From IMG/VR virus record IMGVR_UViG_3300044912_000025, positions 1 through 37,380 of that record: 37,380 nucleotides of DNA; one strand, given 5' to 3'. Positions 7,625 through 16,553 of this stretch are shown here, piece by piece. Within the stretch, counting starts at the first letter, position 1. Each line of letters begins with the position of its first letter. The DNA comes from a virus. The notes under the pieces are model-generated. The model was not told where the DNA came from, did not search any database, and was given only the letters and a program-made list of their open reading frames with translations. Made by a program: the position numbers and the translations under genes.

Positions 7625-9460
7625 ATGGCTACACAAAGAGTAACATTTACAGAATGGACTCCTGATCAACCAAGTATTGTAGAAAATCTTTCTATTGCTA
7701 AAAATGTGATCCCTGCCTCTATAGGATTTATTCCAATTCCTACTGCTGCAAATTATTCTGCAAGCGCAGGTGAAAACCTTAACAATGTGTTTGCTGGTCG
7801 TTTTAGTTCTACTACTACCATTTTTGCTGGTGGATCATCTAAGTTATTTAGATTTGATTCATCAGACTTAAGCTTGGATGACGTATCTAAAAGCGTGGCT
7901 CGTACAATTACAAACGTAGCATTGACATCTAACGTAGCGACAATTACAACGTCTTTAGCTCATGGATATAGTACAGGCGATACAGTAACTGTAGATGCAA
8001 GTAATAATACTTTTGATGGCACTTATGTCATTACAGGTACACCTACAACTACTACATTTACTTATGCTAAAACTAACACAGATATTACTAGTGCTAGTGC
8101 AACAGGCACAGTCATTGCTGAAGGTTACTCAACTATTGATAAGTGGAATTTCATTCAATTTGGTAGCTCAGTATTAGCTGTTAATAACGAAAACAAGATT
8201 CAATCATACACGCTAGGCACAAGCTCATACTTTGGAGATGCCTCTCCTAATGCTCCTGTTGCTAAATATATTGCGGTAGTTCGTGATTTTTTAGTTGCGG
8301 CTAATTTAGATAACGGCACTAGTCCTAACAAGCTGCAATGGAGCGATATTAATGACTTTACTGACTGGATTTCTGGTGGCGCAAGCCAGTCCGATTTCCA
8401 GATCGTGGCCGATGGGGGCAACATAAATGGTTTGACTGGTGGGGAGTTTGGATTAATCCTGCTGGATCGTGCAATTGTTCGCATGACTTATATCGGATCA
8501 CCATTTTTCTTCCAGTTTGATACGATTGCTCGTGGCGTTGGTTGTATTGAGGGTAACTCAGTTACGCAGAATGCAAACATTACCTACTTTTTGGGTGAAG
8601 ATGGATTTTACTCATGCGATGGCCAGACATTAAGACCAATTGGAACACAGAAGGTAGACAACTGGTTCTATAGCAATGCCAACCCTGCGTTATTTTCAAA
8701 GATGTCAGCATCTGTTGATCCTATTCGCAAGATTGTTGTGTGGAATTTTATTAATATCTTTGGTGGTAACTCACTATTAATTTACAACTGGCAAATTGAT
8801 AAGTGGTCTTATGGTGATACCGATGTAGATTACATTGCTAACTCTGCATCTGCTGGCACTACGCTAGAAGGTTTAGACTCTATCTATAACGTGAATGCAG
8901 GTTCTTTTGTTATAGGTAAACAATACACAATTACAGCAGTAGGAAGTACAGACTTTATGTCTATTGGTGCTGTTGAAAGCAAAGTAGGCGTTAGGTTTAC
9001 TGCTACAGGTATTGGTAGCGGAACTGGTACTGCAGTTGACTTGGCAGCATCTCAGTCTGCTGATCGTACTTTAGATACATTGCAATCATCACTAGACTCA
9101 GGTTTATGGGCTGGCGGTAAGTTATTGTTTGCTGGTGTTCGTGATGACAAGGTTGTAACTTTTACTGGCGCTAACGCTACAGCACAGTTACAGACAGGTG
9201 ACATTGGATCTGAGGCTACTACTGTAGTTACATTGGCCAGACCAATTGTGGATAATGGATCAGGAAGCGTTGCAATTGCATCAAGAACCCTTTTAGATCA
9301 AACACCTCAGCTTGGAAGTTATATGCCTGCATCAAGTGAAAATAGGGTATCATTGCGGAGTAGCGGAAAATATCATCGTTTATCTTTGATTCCTACTGGC
9401 TCTCAATGGTCTAATGCAATTGGAATTGACGTTGAAGTTACTCAACAAGGTACTCGTTAA
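7625..9460 (+). CDS. tail nozzle-like beta-propeller structural protein
   Basis: 611 residues. The ends (residues 1-90, and about 165-420) show short beta repeats such as KWNFIQFGSSVLAVN, KLQWSDINDFTDW and VWNFINIFGGNSLLIYNWQ. These look like blades of a propeller, as in podovirus nozzle proteins (T7 gp12 or P22 gp10 type role). The Ig-like module at 93-162 and the GTGTA-ending module at about 422-472 look like insertions shared with the preceding gene. Position after the adaptor and fibres fits a tail tube closing protein. The family assignment is by pattern only. Confidence 0.65.
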   Translation: MATQRVTFTEWTPDQPSIVENLSIAKNVIPASIGFIPIPTAANYSASAGENLNNVFAGRFSSTTTIFAGGSSKLFRFDSSDLSLDDVSKSVARTITNVALTSNVATITTSLAHGYSTGDTVTVDASNNTFDGTYVITGTPTTTTFTYAKTNTDITSASATGTVIAEGYSTIDKWNFIQFGSSVLAVNNENKIQSYTLGTSSYFGDASPNAPVAKYIAVVRDFLVAANLDNGTSPNKLQWSDINDFTDWISGGASQSDFQIVADGGNINGLTGGEFGLILLDRAIVRMTYIGSPFFFQFDTIARGVGCIEGNSVTQNANITYFLGEDGFYSCDGQTLRPIGTQKVDNWFYSNANPALFSKMSASVDPIRKIVVWNFINIFGGNSLLIYNWQIDKWSYGDTDVDYIANSASAGTTLEGLDSIYNVNAGSFVIGKQYTITAVGSTDFMSIGAVESKVGVRFTATGIGSGTGTAVDLAASQSADRTLDTLQSSLDSGLWAGGKLLFAGVRDDKVVTFTGANATAQLQTGDIGSEATTVVTLARPIVDNGSGSVAIASRTLLDQTPQLGSYMPASSENRVSLRSSGKYHRLSLIPTGSQWSNAIGIDVEVTQQGTR

Positions 9461-9780
9461 TGACTGTCGTAAACTCACAATACAGAAAACTTAATCCTGC
9501 TGGTGCAGAGGCTCGTCAGATCTCTGAGATAGTGAACAATTTGATTGATGGAAAGTCAAATAATACAGGATACTTTTCAACTGTAGAGTCTACTACAAGC
9601 ACCATCATATACAACGAACGTATTGGTACTGACTCAGCAATTCTTTTTACTCCAATGGATGACAAGGCTGCATCTGAGATGGCCAAACTTTATGTTGGCG
9701 CAAGAACTCAAGGTCAAGCAGTTATTAACCATGACTCCAATGCTCATGTCTGTAACTTTATGTATATCATAGTTGGTTAA
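9460..9780 (+). CDS. small conserved virion-region protein
   Basis: 106 residues opening MTVVNSQYRKLNPAGAEARQ. The first half is helical, including ISEIVNNLIDGKSNN, and the second half is a beta region. Similar proteins follow nozzle genes in many marine and freshwater podoviruses; I do not know a proven function. Both ends are translationally coupled: TAATG overlaps join it to the genes before and after, so this trio is probably made in fixed ratio. Confidence 0.65.
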   Translation: MTVVNSQYRKLNPAGAEARQISEIVNNLIDGKSNNTGYFSTVESTTSTIIYNERIGTDSAILFTPMDDKAASEMAKLYVGARTQGQAVINHDSNAHVCNFMYIIVG

Positions 9781-10187
9781 TGTTAAATTTAAGAATAGTT
9801 CCATCTACTCACATACAACAGACTTGGGGTGAAGTAGAAAATATGCTGGCAAGTGCGATTGTGCATTCTGCTGGCGAGTACAACCTAGATCAGTTAAAAG
9901 TAATGCTAGTTGAAGGCAGACAGGTATTATTAGTTTTAATTGATGAAGATAATAAGATCCAAACAGCATTTACAGTTGAGTGGATTGACTACCCGAACGA
10001 CAGAGTGGCCTTCTTAACGGCCATTGGTGGTAAGACAGACTTAAACGCATTTAATCAGTTTAAGGACTGGGTTAAGGCAAGTGGTGGCACAAAAATTCAG
10101 GGTGCTGCTTTTGAATCAGTTGCTAGGCTTTGGAAAAGAAAGCTTGGTTTTGAGAATAGATACATAATTGTGGAGTACGCACTATGA
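9780..10187 (+). CDS. GNAT-fold-like phage protein
   Basis: 135 residues. The layout helix, then a strand VEGRQVLLVLIDEDNK (residues 43-58), a strand AFTVEWIDYP, the AFLTAIGGKTD segment (80-90), a helix and the C-terminal KLGFENRYIIVEY strand resembles an N-acetyltransferase fold. In several podoviruses a gene of this kind sits among the internal virion or tail genes. The acetyl-CoA loop is not obviously conserved, so catalysis is uncertain. TAATG and ATGA overlaps couple it to both neighbours. Confidence 0.55.
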   Translation: MLNLRIVPSTHIQQTWGEVENMLASAIVHSAGEYNLDQLKVMLVEGRQVLLVLIDEDNKIQTAFTVEWIDYPNDRVAFLTAIGGKTDLNAFNQFKDWVKASGGTKIQGAAFESVARLWKRKLGFENRYIIVEYAL

Positions 10188-11308
10188 GATACAACCATTT
10201 AGATATGCTACCAGAAAAAGCATTTCAGCCAGTAGGCAAACATATGACACTTGAAGGCGGTGGTGGTGGATCAAGTGGTAGTTCAACAACGCAGCAAGGA
10301 ATTGATCCATTGCTCAAGCCATATGTAAGATATGGCCTTACAGAAGCTCAAAAGCTTTACCAAACAGATTCACCAGAATACTATGGTGGCCAAACATATG
10401 TAGGCCCATCTGAGCAAACACAGCAAGCACTAAGGGCAGCACAAAATCGTGCGATGGCTGGCAATCCAATGCTACCTGCGGCTCAACGTCAGCAACAAGA
10501 TGTTATTGAGGGGGCTTACTTACAAAACAATCCATACTTTAATCAAGCATTAGCTGGCGCATCTCAAGGTGCTACACAGGTTTATAACGATGCAATTGCT
10601 AAGGCTCAAGGCGCTTCATCAATGGCTGGCCGTTACGGTTCAAACGTATCTGCAGACTTGCAAAATCGTGCAGCAACATCACTTGCTAACACATTGGCCA
10701 ACAAATATGGAGAACTTGCGTATACCAATTACGCTGGTGAACGTGCTATGCAGAATCAGGCAGCTCAAAACGCACCAACATTGGCACAAGCTGATTACTA
10801 CGACATTAATCAATTATTGCAAACTGGTCAGGCTCAAGAAGAGTATGGAAGAACTGCATTGCAAGCTGACATTGATCGCTTTAACTTTGAGCAAAACAAA
10901 CCATACGCTAAGCTACAAACATTCTTGTCAAGCGTTTATGGCGCTCCACAAGGCTCTGTTACAACAACTGAGCAATCTGGTGGTGGCAAGATTGTATGTA
11001 CTGCAATGAACCATGTATATGGCTTCGGTAGCTTCCGTCAAAAAATCTGGCTTGCACAATCTAAAGACTTGCATCCAGCATATGAGAAAGGTTATCATAC
11101 AGTCTTCATGCCAATCATTTTCTTTGCTTACGCTAAGAATCAAAACTTTATCCGTACAGCAGTTCGTAACGTACTTGAACACATTGCTCGTCACCGTACT
11201 GCAGACATCTGGAAACAAAAACACGGTAAACGTGACACACTAGGCCGCATCTATCGTGCAATCATCGAACCTTCTTGCTACTTAGTTGGCAAGTTGAAAG
11301 GGGCTTAA
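10184..11308 (+). CDS. putative internal virion protein with a widespread C-terminal phage domain
   Basis: 374 residues in two parts. Residues 1-265 are Gln/Ala/Gly rich and helical (GGGGGSSGSS linker near residue 24, then repeated NQAxxxA patterns), like proteins ejected with DNA or lining a tail channel. From about residue 268 the protein switches to the block KIVCTAMNHVYGFGSFRQKI, with RHRTADIWK and DTLGRIYRAIIEPSCY further on. I recall this C-terminal domain fused to otherwise unrelated phage proteins. Codon choice also becomes more regular there. Its function is unknown to me. The next gene starts one base after the stop. Confidence 0.7.
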   Translation: MRYNHLDMLPEKAFQPVGKHMTLEGGGGGSSGSSTTQQGIDPLLKPYVRYGLTEAQKLYQTDSPEYYGGQTYVGPSEQTQQALRAAQNRAMAGNPMLPAAQRQQQDVIEGAYLQNNPYFNQALAGASQGATQVYNDAIAKAQGASSMAGRYGSNVSADLQNRAATSLANTLANKYGELAYTNYAGERAMQNQAAQNAPTLAQADYYDINQLLQTGQAQEEYGRTALQADIDRFNFEQNKPYAKLQTFLSSVYGAPQGSVTTTEQSGGGKIVCTAMNHVYGFGSFRQKIWLAQSKDLHPAYEKGYHTVFMPIIFFAYAKNQNFIRTAVRNVLEHIARHRTADIWKQKHGKRDTLGRIYRAIIEPSCYLVGKLKGA

Positions 11309-11309
11309 T

Positions 11310-12116
11310 ATGGCTTTTCAATTCGCACCGATGTTGATAGGGGCTGGTATTGGGGCGCTTGGCGGCCTTCTTACTGGCCGTGATCCATTGAAAGCTGCTG
11401 CAGTTGGTGGCGCTACTGGTGGTTTGTTTGGAAACCTTCCAGCAGGTGCATGGGGTGGAGGTGCTGCTGAAGTAGCTAAATCTGGCGCTCCAAATATTGC
11501 AGCAGGTGCAACTCCAGTTACTTTAGGTAGTAGCTCAACTCTTCCTACTGGAGCAGATATTGGAGCTAGTTTTTATAATGTTTCAAATCCTGTAACAAGT
11601 TATTTGCCTACAGACATGGCCGCTAATTATGCTACAAATTATGCAGCAACGACAGGCGCAGTTCCAACTGTAGCTCAATCATTTAACCCATATACTGGTT
11701 TGTATGATGATGCATTAACTGGGGTAGAATCATTTAACCCATATACTGGCGTTTATGATGATGTTTTAACTGGAGCAGAATCATATGTTGACAAAGGTCT
11801 TATTGGTAGCACTAACTTCAATCCAGTAGCTAACATTGGCGCAACTTCACAGCAAACACCATTCTTTGCTGGAAATGAAGTTATTAAAGATGTGGGTATT
11901 CCAGAAGAGTCTTTATTTGATCAACTTAAACCATATGCTAACGTACAAAACTTGGCTGGTGCTTCAATGATTGCAAATCAGTTTAATCAGCGCCCACAAA
12001 TGCCTACAGCACCATCTGGTGGAGTATCTCGTGGACAAGCTCCACAAGGCACAGACGTTATGGCATTGTTAGCAAGTGTCAAGCCTCGTGAACAAAGACG
12101 TATCTCTCTATTGTAA
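11310..12116 (+). CDS. Gly/Ala-rich putative ejection protein
   Basis: 268 residues. The first 45 residues (APMLIGAGIGALGGLLTG and following AAAVGGATGGLFG) are a glycine-zipper-like hydrophobic stretch that could insert into the host membrane. The rest is low-complexity S/T/N/Y, with a perfect-frame tandem repeat of 17 residues (SFNPYTGxYDDxLTGxE). Proteins with this glycine-zipper opening are common just before long ejection proteins in podoviruses. Role in DNA delivery is inference. Confidence 0.6.
   Translation: MAFQFAPMLIGAGIGALGGLLTGRDPLKAAAVGGATGGLFGNLPAGAWGGGAAEVAKSGAPNIAAGATPVTLGSSSTLPTGADIGASFYNVSNPVTSYLPTDMAANYATNYAATTGAVPTVAQSFNPYTGLYDDALTGVESFNPYTGVYDDVLTGAESYVDKGLIGSTNFNPVANIGATSQQTPFFAGNEVIKDVGIPEESLFDQLKPYANVQNLAGASMIANQFNQRPQMPTAPSGGVSRGQAPQGTDVMALLASVKPREQRRISLL
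11680..11781 (+). repeat. 51-bp tandem duplication within the Gly-rich gene
   Basis: Units 11680-11730 and 11731-11781 both start CATTTAACCCATATACTGG and differ at a minority of bases, many of them silent. The match is much closer than for other repeats in this region, so the duplication looks recent. Confidence 0.85.
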
Positions 12117-12125
12117 GGAAACAAA

Positions 12126-13469
12126 ATGGCAAACGGATTATTAGATTTATTTGGTAGCGCTTTAGGCACTACACCGCCTTCTTACTTAGAAGGTTTACTT
12201 GGATCACAACAAACTGAAGACTTACGCAAGCGTTCAATTGGTACTGGCTTAGTTAATGCATTGATTGGTTATGCTGCGATGCCTAAGAATCAAAACTTAG
12301 GTTTAGGCCGTATCTTGGCTGGTTCTGCACAAGCTGGCATTCAAGGCGCTCAAGGTGTTTATGACACAGCTACTAAAGATTACATGACATCACAGCAAAT
12401 TGCTGAAATGAAGCGTAAACAAGATTTAGCAAGATACCAACAAACTGCTATTGAAAAAGCGGCAACACAATATCCTGAGTATGCAGATGCAATTAGAGCT
12501 AATCCAGATCTTCTAAAAGACATTATTACCTCAAAAATTAATGTAGAAGTTGATTACAAAGATGCTGGTGATAAATTAATTCCTGTTAATAAAAAGACTG
12601 GCGCTCCAATGGCAAACTTGCAGCCTATTGTTAAAACGCAAGGTGTTGATTACAAAGATGTTGGAGATAAGTTAGTTCCATTAGATAAATTTACTGGTAA
12701 ACCAATTGCTGAATTAGCTCCAATTTCTAAAGTGCTTACTACTAGCAATACAATCGATTACGACAGATATGCTGCAGATACAAAAGCTGCTGGAAAAGTT
12801 CCAATGGATTTTGACACATGGAACTTGCGAACTAAAAAAGCAGGTGCTGGCGGAATTACGCTACCACCAGAAGCTCTTGGACTTGGCAAAACAGCTCAAG
12901 GAGATGTTGATAAGGCTTTATTAAGTTCTGGTGATCGATTATCTCAACTAAATCAAATTCAAATGAATTTTAGACCAGAGTATCAAACTATTCCATATAA
13001 AACCCAATCAGCTTGGGTTGGATTAAAAGACAAATTTAATGCAGCAAAACCAGAAGAAAAAGCTAATCTTCAAAATTACGCTGCATTTAGACAAGATTCT
13101 GTACGTCAACTTAATACATATATTAATGAAATTACTGGTGCAGCAATTGGTCAAGGTGAAGAGGCTGATCGTATCAAGGCTGGTGTTCCAAACGTAGGCT
13201 CTGGAATGTTTGATGGCGATAGTCCTGCAGAGTTTGAAGCAAAATTAAACAACACCATGAAAACATTAAGGCTTGCTGAAGCTCGTTTAGCCTATGTAAA
13301 ACGTAATGGCCTTGCAATTACAAATATTAAAATTGATGAGATGCCTAGTTTAATTGCTAAACGTGAAAGAGAAATTATTGCAGCTAACAAGTTAGATATT
13401 AATAAGAATTTAACTCATAGACAGCAACTAAAACAACAGCTTGCTACTGAATTTGGATTGGTATATTAA
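12126..13469 (+). CDS. putative internal virion (ejection) protein
   Basis: 447 residues, helical and Q/A/K rich. The N-terminus (MANGLLDLFGSALGTTPPSY, then LVNALIGYAAM and ILAGSAQAGIQGAQGVYD) resembles the opening of phage ejection proteins. Residues 142-173 and 174-205 form a 32-residue tandem repeat (VDYKDAGDKLIPVNKKTG, then VDYKDVGDKLVPLDKFTG). The C-terminal half is coiled coil. No peptidase or transglycosylase motif is seen. Position between the Gly-rich protein and a 691-residue protein matches the ejection trio seen in P22-like phages. AAGGA precedes the start. Confidence 0.65.
   Translation: MANGLLDLFGSALGTTPPSYLEGLLGSQQTEDLRKRSIGTGLVNALIGYAAMPKNQNLGLGRILAGSAQAGIQGAQGVYDTATKDYMTSQQIAEMKRKQDLARYQQTAIEKAATQYPEYADAIRANPDLLKDIITSKINVEVDYKDAGDKLIPVNKKTGAPMANLQPIVKTQGVDYKDVGDKLVPLDKFTGKPIAELAPISKVLTTSNTIDYDRYAADTKAAGKVPMDFDTWNLRTKKAGAGGITLPPEALGLGKTAQGDVDKALLSSGDRLSQLNQIQMNFRPEYQTIPYKTQSAWVGLKDKFNAAKPEEKANLQNYAAFRQDSVRQLNTYINEITGAAIGQGEEADRIKAGVPNVGSGMFDGDSPAEFEAKLNNTMKTLRLAEARLAYVKRNGLAITNIKIDEMPSLIAKREREIIAANKLDINKNLTHRQQLKQQLATEFGLVY
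12549..12740 (+). repeat. 96-bp tandem coding repeat (32-residue units)
   Basis: Units 12549-12644 and 12645-12740 encode the two consecutive 32-residue blocks beginning VDYKDxGDKL. The first 21 bases of the units are nearly identical while the ends have drifted. Confidence 0.8.
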
Positions 13470-13470
13470 T

Positions 13471-15546
13471 ATGGCTGAAAAAAAATTACCTAGCGTTACA
13501 GATGAGCTTTTAGGTGGCGGAGTAAGAACTTTATCTGCTCCTAAACAATCGACAACATCTGTGACAGATGAGTTGATAGGCGGAAGACAGATGAGAGTTC
13601 CAGTTTCTCAACCGCCATTATCAGTTAATCCTGCTATGGGAGCTGATTTTATTACAGCACTAAAGGCTGGCATTCCTTTAAATCAACAAGATGCAATTAA
13701 ATCTTTTGCTGCATCTCGTAGGATTCCAGAGTCACGCTATACAGTCATTGATGGTAAAATTGCATATCGTGCAGACGATGGTAAATATTACCCAGAAGTT
13801 CCAAACTTTATGCAAAGGCCATCTACTAATCTTGGCTATGTTACGCCAGATATTTTAGAGGCTGTTCCAGATATTGGAGTTGGTATTGCAACAGCTCCGC
13901 TTAGTCCTGCGGTATCAATCCCAGCAACTGCAGCAACTGCTGCTGGATCTAACTTGGCTCGTCAAGGTATATCTAAGTTAATGACTGGTAGTAATATTGA
14001 AGCATTCCCTGCAGTATTATCAGGATTTTTTGGTGGACTAGGTGAGCTTGCTCCAGTTGGTGCTAAAGCAGTAAGAGAAAGAGCTACGGCAAGAGATATT
14101 GCAAATATATCGCAAGGCACTAATGCTAGAGATATTGAAACTTTAATGCGTAATGCCAAACAGTTTAATATTAATTTAACTCCAGCAGAAATTACTAATT
14201 TACCTTCATTAAAACAACAGCAAAAAGTTTTAGGCAATGTTGAAACAAGTTCTGATCAATTAAATAAATTCTATACAAAGCGATACCAAGAGCAAGTTCA
14301 ACCTGCAATTGATGAATTTTTGTCTGGAATATCTCCAACTGGTGAAGCTATTGAAGCTGGATTAAAAGGTCAAAAAGCATTACAAGAAGCTGAACAAAAC
14401 TTAATAAAACAAAGAAAAGAAGCTACAGAGCCTATATTTAAAGCTGCTTTTGATAGATCAGTTCCTGTTGACTCAAGCCCAGTAATATCACAAGTTGATA
14501 AGATGCTTGAGATTGCAAAAGGCAAGGAGCGTGATGCGCTACTTAGCGTAAGAAAAAACTTATTTAGAGAAAAAGAAGCGCTAGATTCTCAAGGTAATAA
14601 AACAACTATTACTGCTGTAGAAGATAGACTGCCAGCATTGCAAAGAGCTAAGTTTGATTTAGATGCTTTTATGCGTTCTGATGCTGGATCAAGCATGGAT
14701 GCAACTATTCAGCAAGAGATGAATGGGTTAAAGAACACATTGCTTGAGCAGATGGGCAAAGACAATCCAGACTATTTAGCTGCAAACGCAAAATTTGAAG
14801 AGCTTTCTGCACCATTAAATGAATTTAGAGAAAGAAAAACTGGCCTATCATTAACAAAGATGTCACCAGACAATTTAAATCAATTTGCATCTAGACTATT
14901 TGAAAATGCAGATCCAGCAACAATTCGTTATGCAAGAAAACAAATTGAGTCTGTAAATCCAGATGCTTGGAAAGCAGTTACACGATCACACTTGCAAAAC
15001 AATTGGGAAAAAGCAAGTAAGGTTAGTGCAGGCGCTAAGGATGTAAAAATTGATGCTGGTGCTAACTGGAATAATTTGTTATTTGGTGATGCAAAAACTA
15101 GAAAATCATTGCAAGCTGCATTAGATTCAAAAGAATACCAAGCACTTACTGATTTGGCTGCTGTTTTACAAGCTGCTGGAAGAGTTCAAAAGCTAGGATC
15201 TGATACTGCATTTAATCAGTTAGTAATGGAAGAGCTAATTAAAAACCCTCCTGTTACTGGAATTGCATCTGGCGGAGCTAGAGCAATTGGTTACTTAGGT
15301 CAACCTTTGCAGTACACAAAAGCAATTGGTGACTGGGGAAGAAGAAAAGATGCTGCAGTAAATGCAAAAGAATATGCAGACATTATTACATCTCCAGATG
15401 CAATGAAAAAATTACGTCAGTTACGTCAGCTGTCACCGACATCTGCAAAGTTTGTTGCTGGCCTTTCTCAACTAGGTACTCAATATGGAATCATTGGTCA
15501 AGAGCCAATGAGTGAATCAGATTTGCAAATAATGCAGGAGCAGTAA
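13471..15546 (+). CDS. large putative ejection protein
   Basis: 691 residues from the ATG at 13471, one base after the preceding stop; an upstream TTG at 13441 is possible but less likely. Two short repeats SVTDELLGGG and SVTDELIGGR (about residues 8-17 and 30-39) open it. A hydrophobic A/P/G-rich stretch at about 125-160 could insert in membrane, and the remainder is long helices with charged repeats. The helical block around EDRLPALQRAKFDLDAFM (about 382-399) recurs in long ejection-type proteins of other phages. No enzymatic motif is recognised. It probably forms, with its neighbours, the conduit for DNA entry. Confidence 0.65.
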   Translation: MAEKKLPSVTDELLGGGVRTLSAPKQSTTSVTDELIGGRQMRVPVSQPPLSVNPAMGADFITALKAGIPLNQQDAIKSFAASRRIPESRYTVIDGKIAYRADDGKYYPEVPNFMQRPSTNLGYVTPDILEAVPDIGVGIATAPLSPAVSIPATAATAAGSNLARQGISKLMTGSNIEAFPAVLSGFFGGLGELAPVGAKAVRERATARDIANISQGTNARDIETLMRNAKQFNINLTPAEITNLPSLKQQQKVLGNVETSSDQLNKFYTKRYQEQVQPAIDEFLSGISPTGEAIEAGLKGQKALQEAEQNLIKQRKEATEPIFKAAFDRSVPVDSSPVISQVDKMLEIAKGKERDALLSVRKNLFREKEALDSQGNKTTITAVEDRLPALQRAKFDLDAFMRSDAGSSMDATIQQEMNGLKNTLLEQMGKDNPDYLAANAKFEELSAPLNEFRERKTGLSLTKMSPDNLNQFASRLFENADPATIRYARKQIESVNPDAWKAVTRSHLQNNWEKASKVSAGAKDVKIDAGANWNNLLFGDAKTRKSLQAALDSKEYQALTDLAAVLQAAGRVQKLGSDTAFNQLVMEELIKNPPVTGIASGGARAIGYLGQPLQYTKAIGDWGRRKDAAVNAKEYADIITSPDAMKKLRQLRQLSPTSAKFVAGLSQLGTQYGIIGQEPMSESDLQIMQEQ

Positions 15547-15547
15547 T

Positions 15548-15727
15548 ATGACACCTGAAGAACAGAAAGAACTGCACAAGGAAGCTATCAAGGAAGCTAT
15601 TTCTGAGTGGCTAGACAAGCAATTTACAACGGTTGGTAAGGTTACCATCAAGGGACTAGCTTCGATGGGTTTGGCAGCTTTAGTTTATTTATATGCAGCA
15701 GCACACGGTTGGAATATTAAATTGTGA
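15548..15727 (+). CDS. single-span membrane protein, candidate holin or accessory lysis protein
   Basis: 59 residues: a charged amphipathic N-terminal helix (MTPEEQKELHKEAIKEAISE) followed by one hydrophobic segment (about residues 35-53, GLASMGLAALVYLYAAAHG) and a short tail. It starts one base after the stop of the large ejection protein and opens the lysis block. The size and topology fit a small phage holin or antiholin. A separate three-helix holin lies at 17908, so one of the two may be a regulator. AGGAG lies just upstream. Confidence 0.7.
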   Translation: MTPEEQKELHKEAIKEAISEWLDKQFTTVGKVTIKGLASMGLAALVYLYAAAHGWNIKL

Positions 15728-15903
15728 AACAGTCTTTTATTAATCGTATTTGTTTATGCGATAAATGTAATACGGCCTTCATCATCAATGTTGAGGGAGA
15801 TGAAAATACCTGTGACCTATGCCTTGCCGACAATGAGTTGACACTTGAGCTTATTGACGAAGGCGTTCTAATAGAGATGCCTAATGACCGTTCACAAACT
15901 TAG
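15724..15903 (+). CDS. small zinc-ribbon protein with GTG start
   Basis: 59 residues. Cys10, Cys12, Cys15 and a second knuckle Cys30-x2-Cys33 make a likely zinc site. The GTG start overlaps the stop of the preceding gene (GTGA), so translation is probably coupled; no strong ribosome site is seen. The C-terminal half is acidic (ELTLELIDEGVLIEMP). It overlaps the next gene by 20 bases. Function unknown; small phage zinc ribbons often bind host proteins or nucleic acid. Confidence 0.55.
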   Translation: MKQSFINRICLCDKCNTAFIINVEGDENTCDLCLADNELTLELIDEGVLIEMPNDRSQT

Positions 15904-16075
15904 AGGTACAGCTCAAGAATACTTTGAGAGCATGGTAGGCAGGACTATCGAAGAGGTAGCTATCTTTGATGATGAGCTTGTCATATTTTTAGATGACGGA
16001 AAAGAAGTATGCCTCTGGGATAACGGAATGGGTTTAGCAATGCAAATTAATGAAAGGCCAGAGTTTAATGATTAA
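15884..16075 (+). CDS. small acidic phage protein
   Basis: 63 residues, ending with an acidic beta-like stretch IEEVAIFDDELVIFLDDGKE. It overlaps the zinc-ribbon gene at its start and shares ATGATTAA with the next gene's start at 16068. Unknown function. Its place in a chain of overlapping genes supports that it is translated. Confidence 0.6.
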   Translation: MTVHKLRGTAQEYFESMVGRTIEEVAIFDDELVIFLDDGKEVCLWDNGMGLAMQINERPEFND

Positions 16076-16553
16076 AAAGCACTTAATATGGTGGCTTCTG
16101 CTGCTAAATGTCATTGTTTATTCTTTTGTATGTCACGATGTTTTTGCAGAAGATACAACCATCAACTACAAAGGCCAGCCAGTTCCGAGCGCTATGTCAC
16201 CATCTATGTCTGCATTCTCACAAGATGTCTGCGGTATTGGTGTGTCAGCAGCCGCTAACGGTGGCGTGTTTTCTTTTGCTGGCGGCACAATGATTACGGA
16301 CACAAATTGTGTCAAATTAAAGTGGTCAAAATTCTTACACGATAGCGGTCTAAAGGTTGCAGCAGTTTCAGTTGCCTGTTCTGCAGATCATTCTGTATGG
16401 GAAGCTATGGAGATGTCGGGTAGTCCTTGCCCCATAGGAGGGGCAGTAGGCGATGCAGCAAGGAGAGCATGGTTTGAATTACATCCAGAGTGGTATGAAA
16501 AGCTTTACGGCAAAACTTTTACTTTGCCTTTGTCTAATCCTAGCAAGGAGTAA
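16068..16553 (+). CDS. exported phage protein of the lysis/envelope block
   Basis: 161 residues from the ATG at 16068 (an in-frame ATG at 16050 is less likely). A clear signal peptide has a basic start (MIKKH), a hydrophobic core (LIWWLLLLNVIVYSFV) and a probable cleavage after VFA near residue 27. The mature part contains SAMSPSMSAFSQDVCGIGVS and VAAVSVACSAD, with several cysteines suited to periplasmic disulphides. I recall such proteins before endolysin genes in aquatic phages, without a proven role. It overlaps the next exported gene by 59 bases. Confidence 0.7.
   Translation: MIKKHLIWWLLLLNVIVYSFVCHDVFAEDTTINYKGQPVPSAMSPSMSAFSQDVCGIGVSAAANGGVFSFAGGTMITDTNCVKLKWSKFLHDSGLKVAAVSVACSADHSVWEAMEMSGSPCPIGGAVGDAARRAWFELHPEWYEKLYGKTFTLPLSNPSKE

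Noticed and set aside
10569-11009. A 146-codon frame within the internal virion protein gene
   Set aside because: Q- and A-rich coding sequence read in another frame gives L/Q/H-rich nonsense; no start signal and no family pattern.
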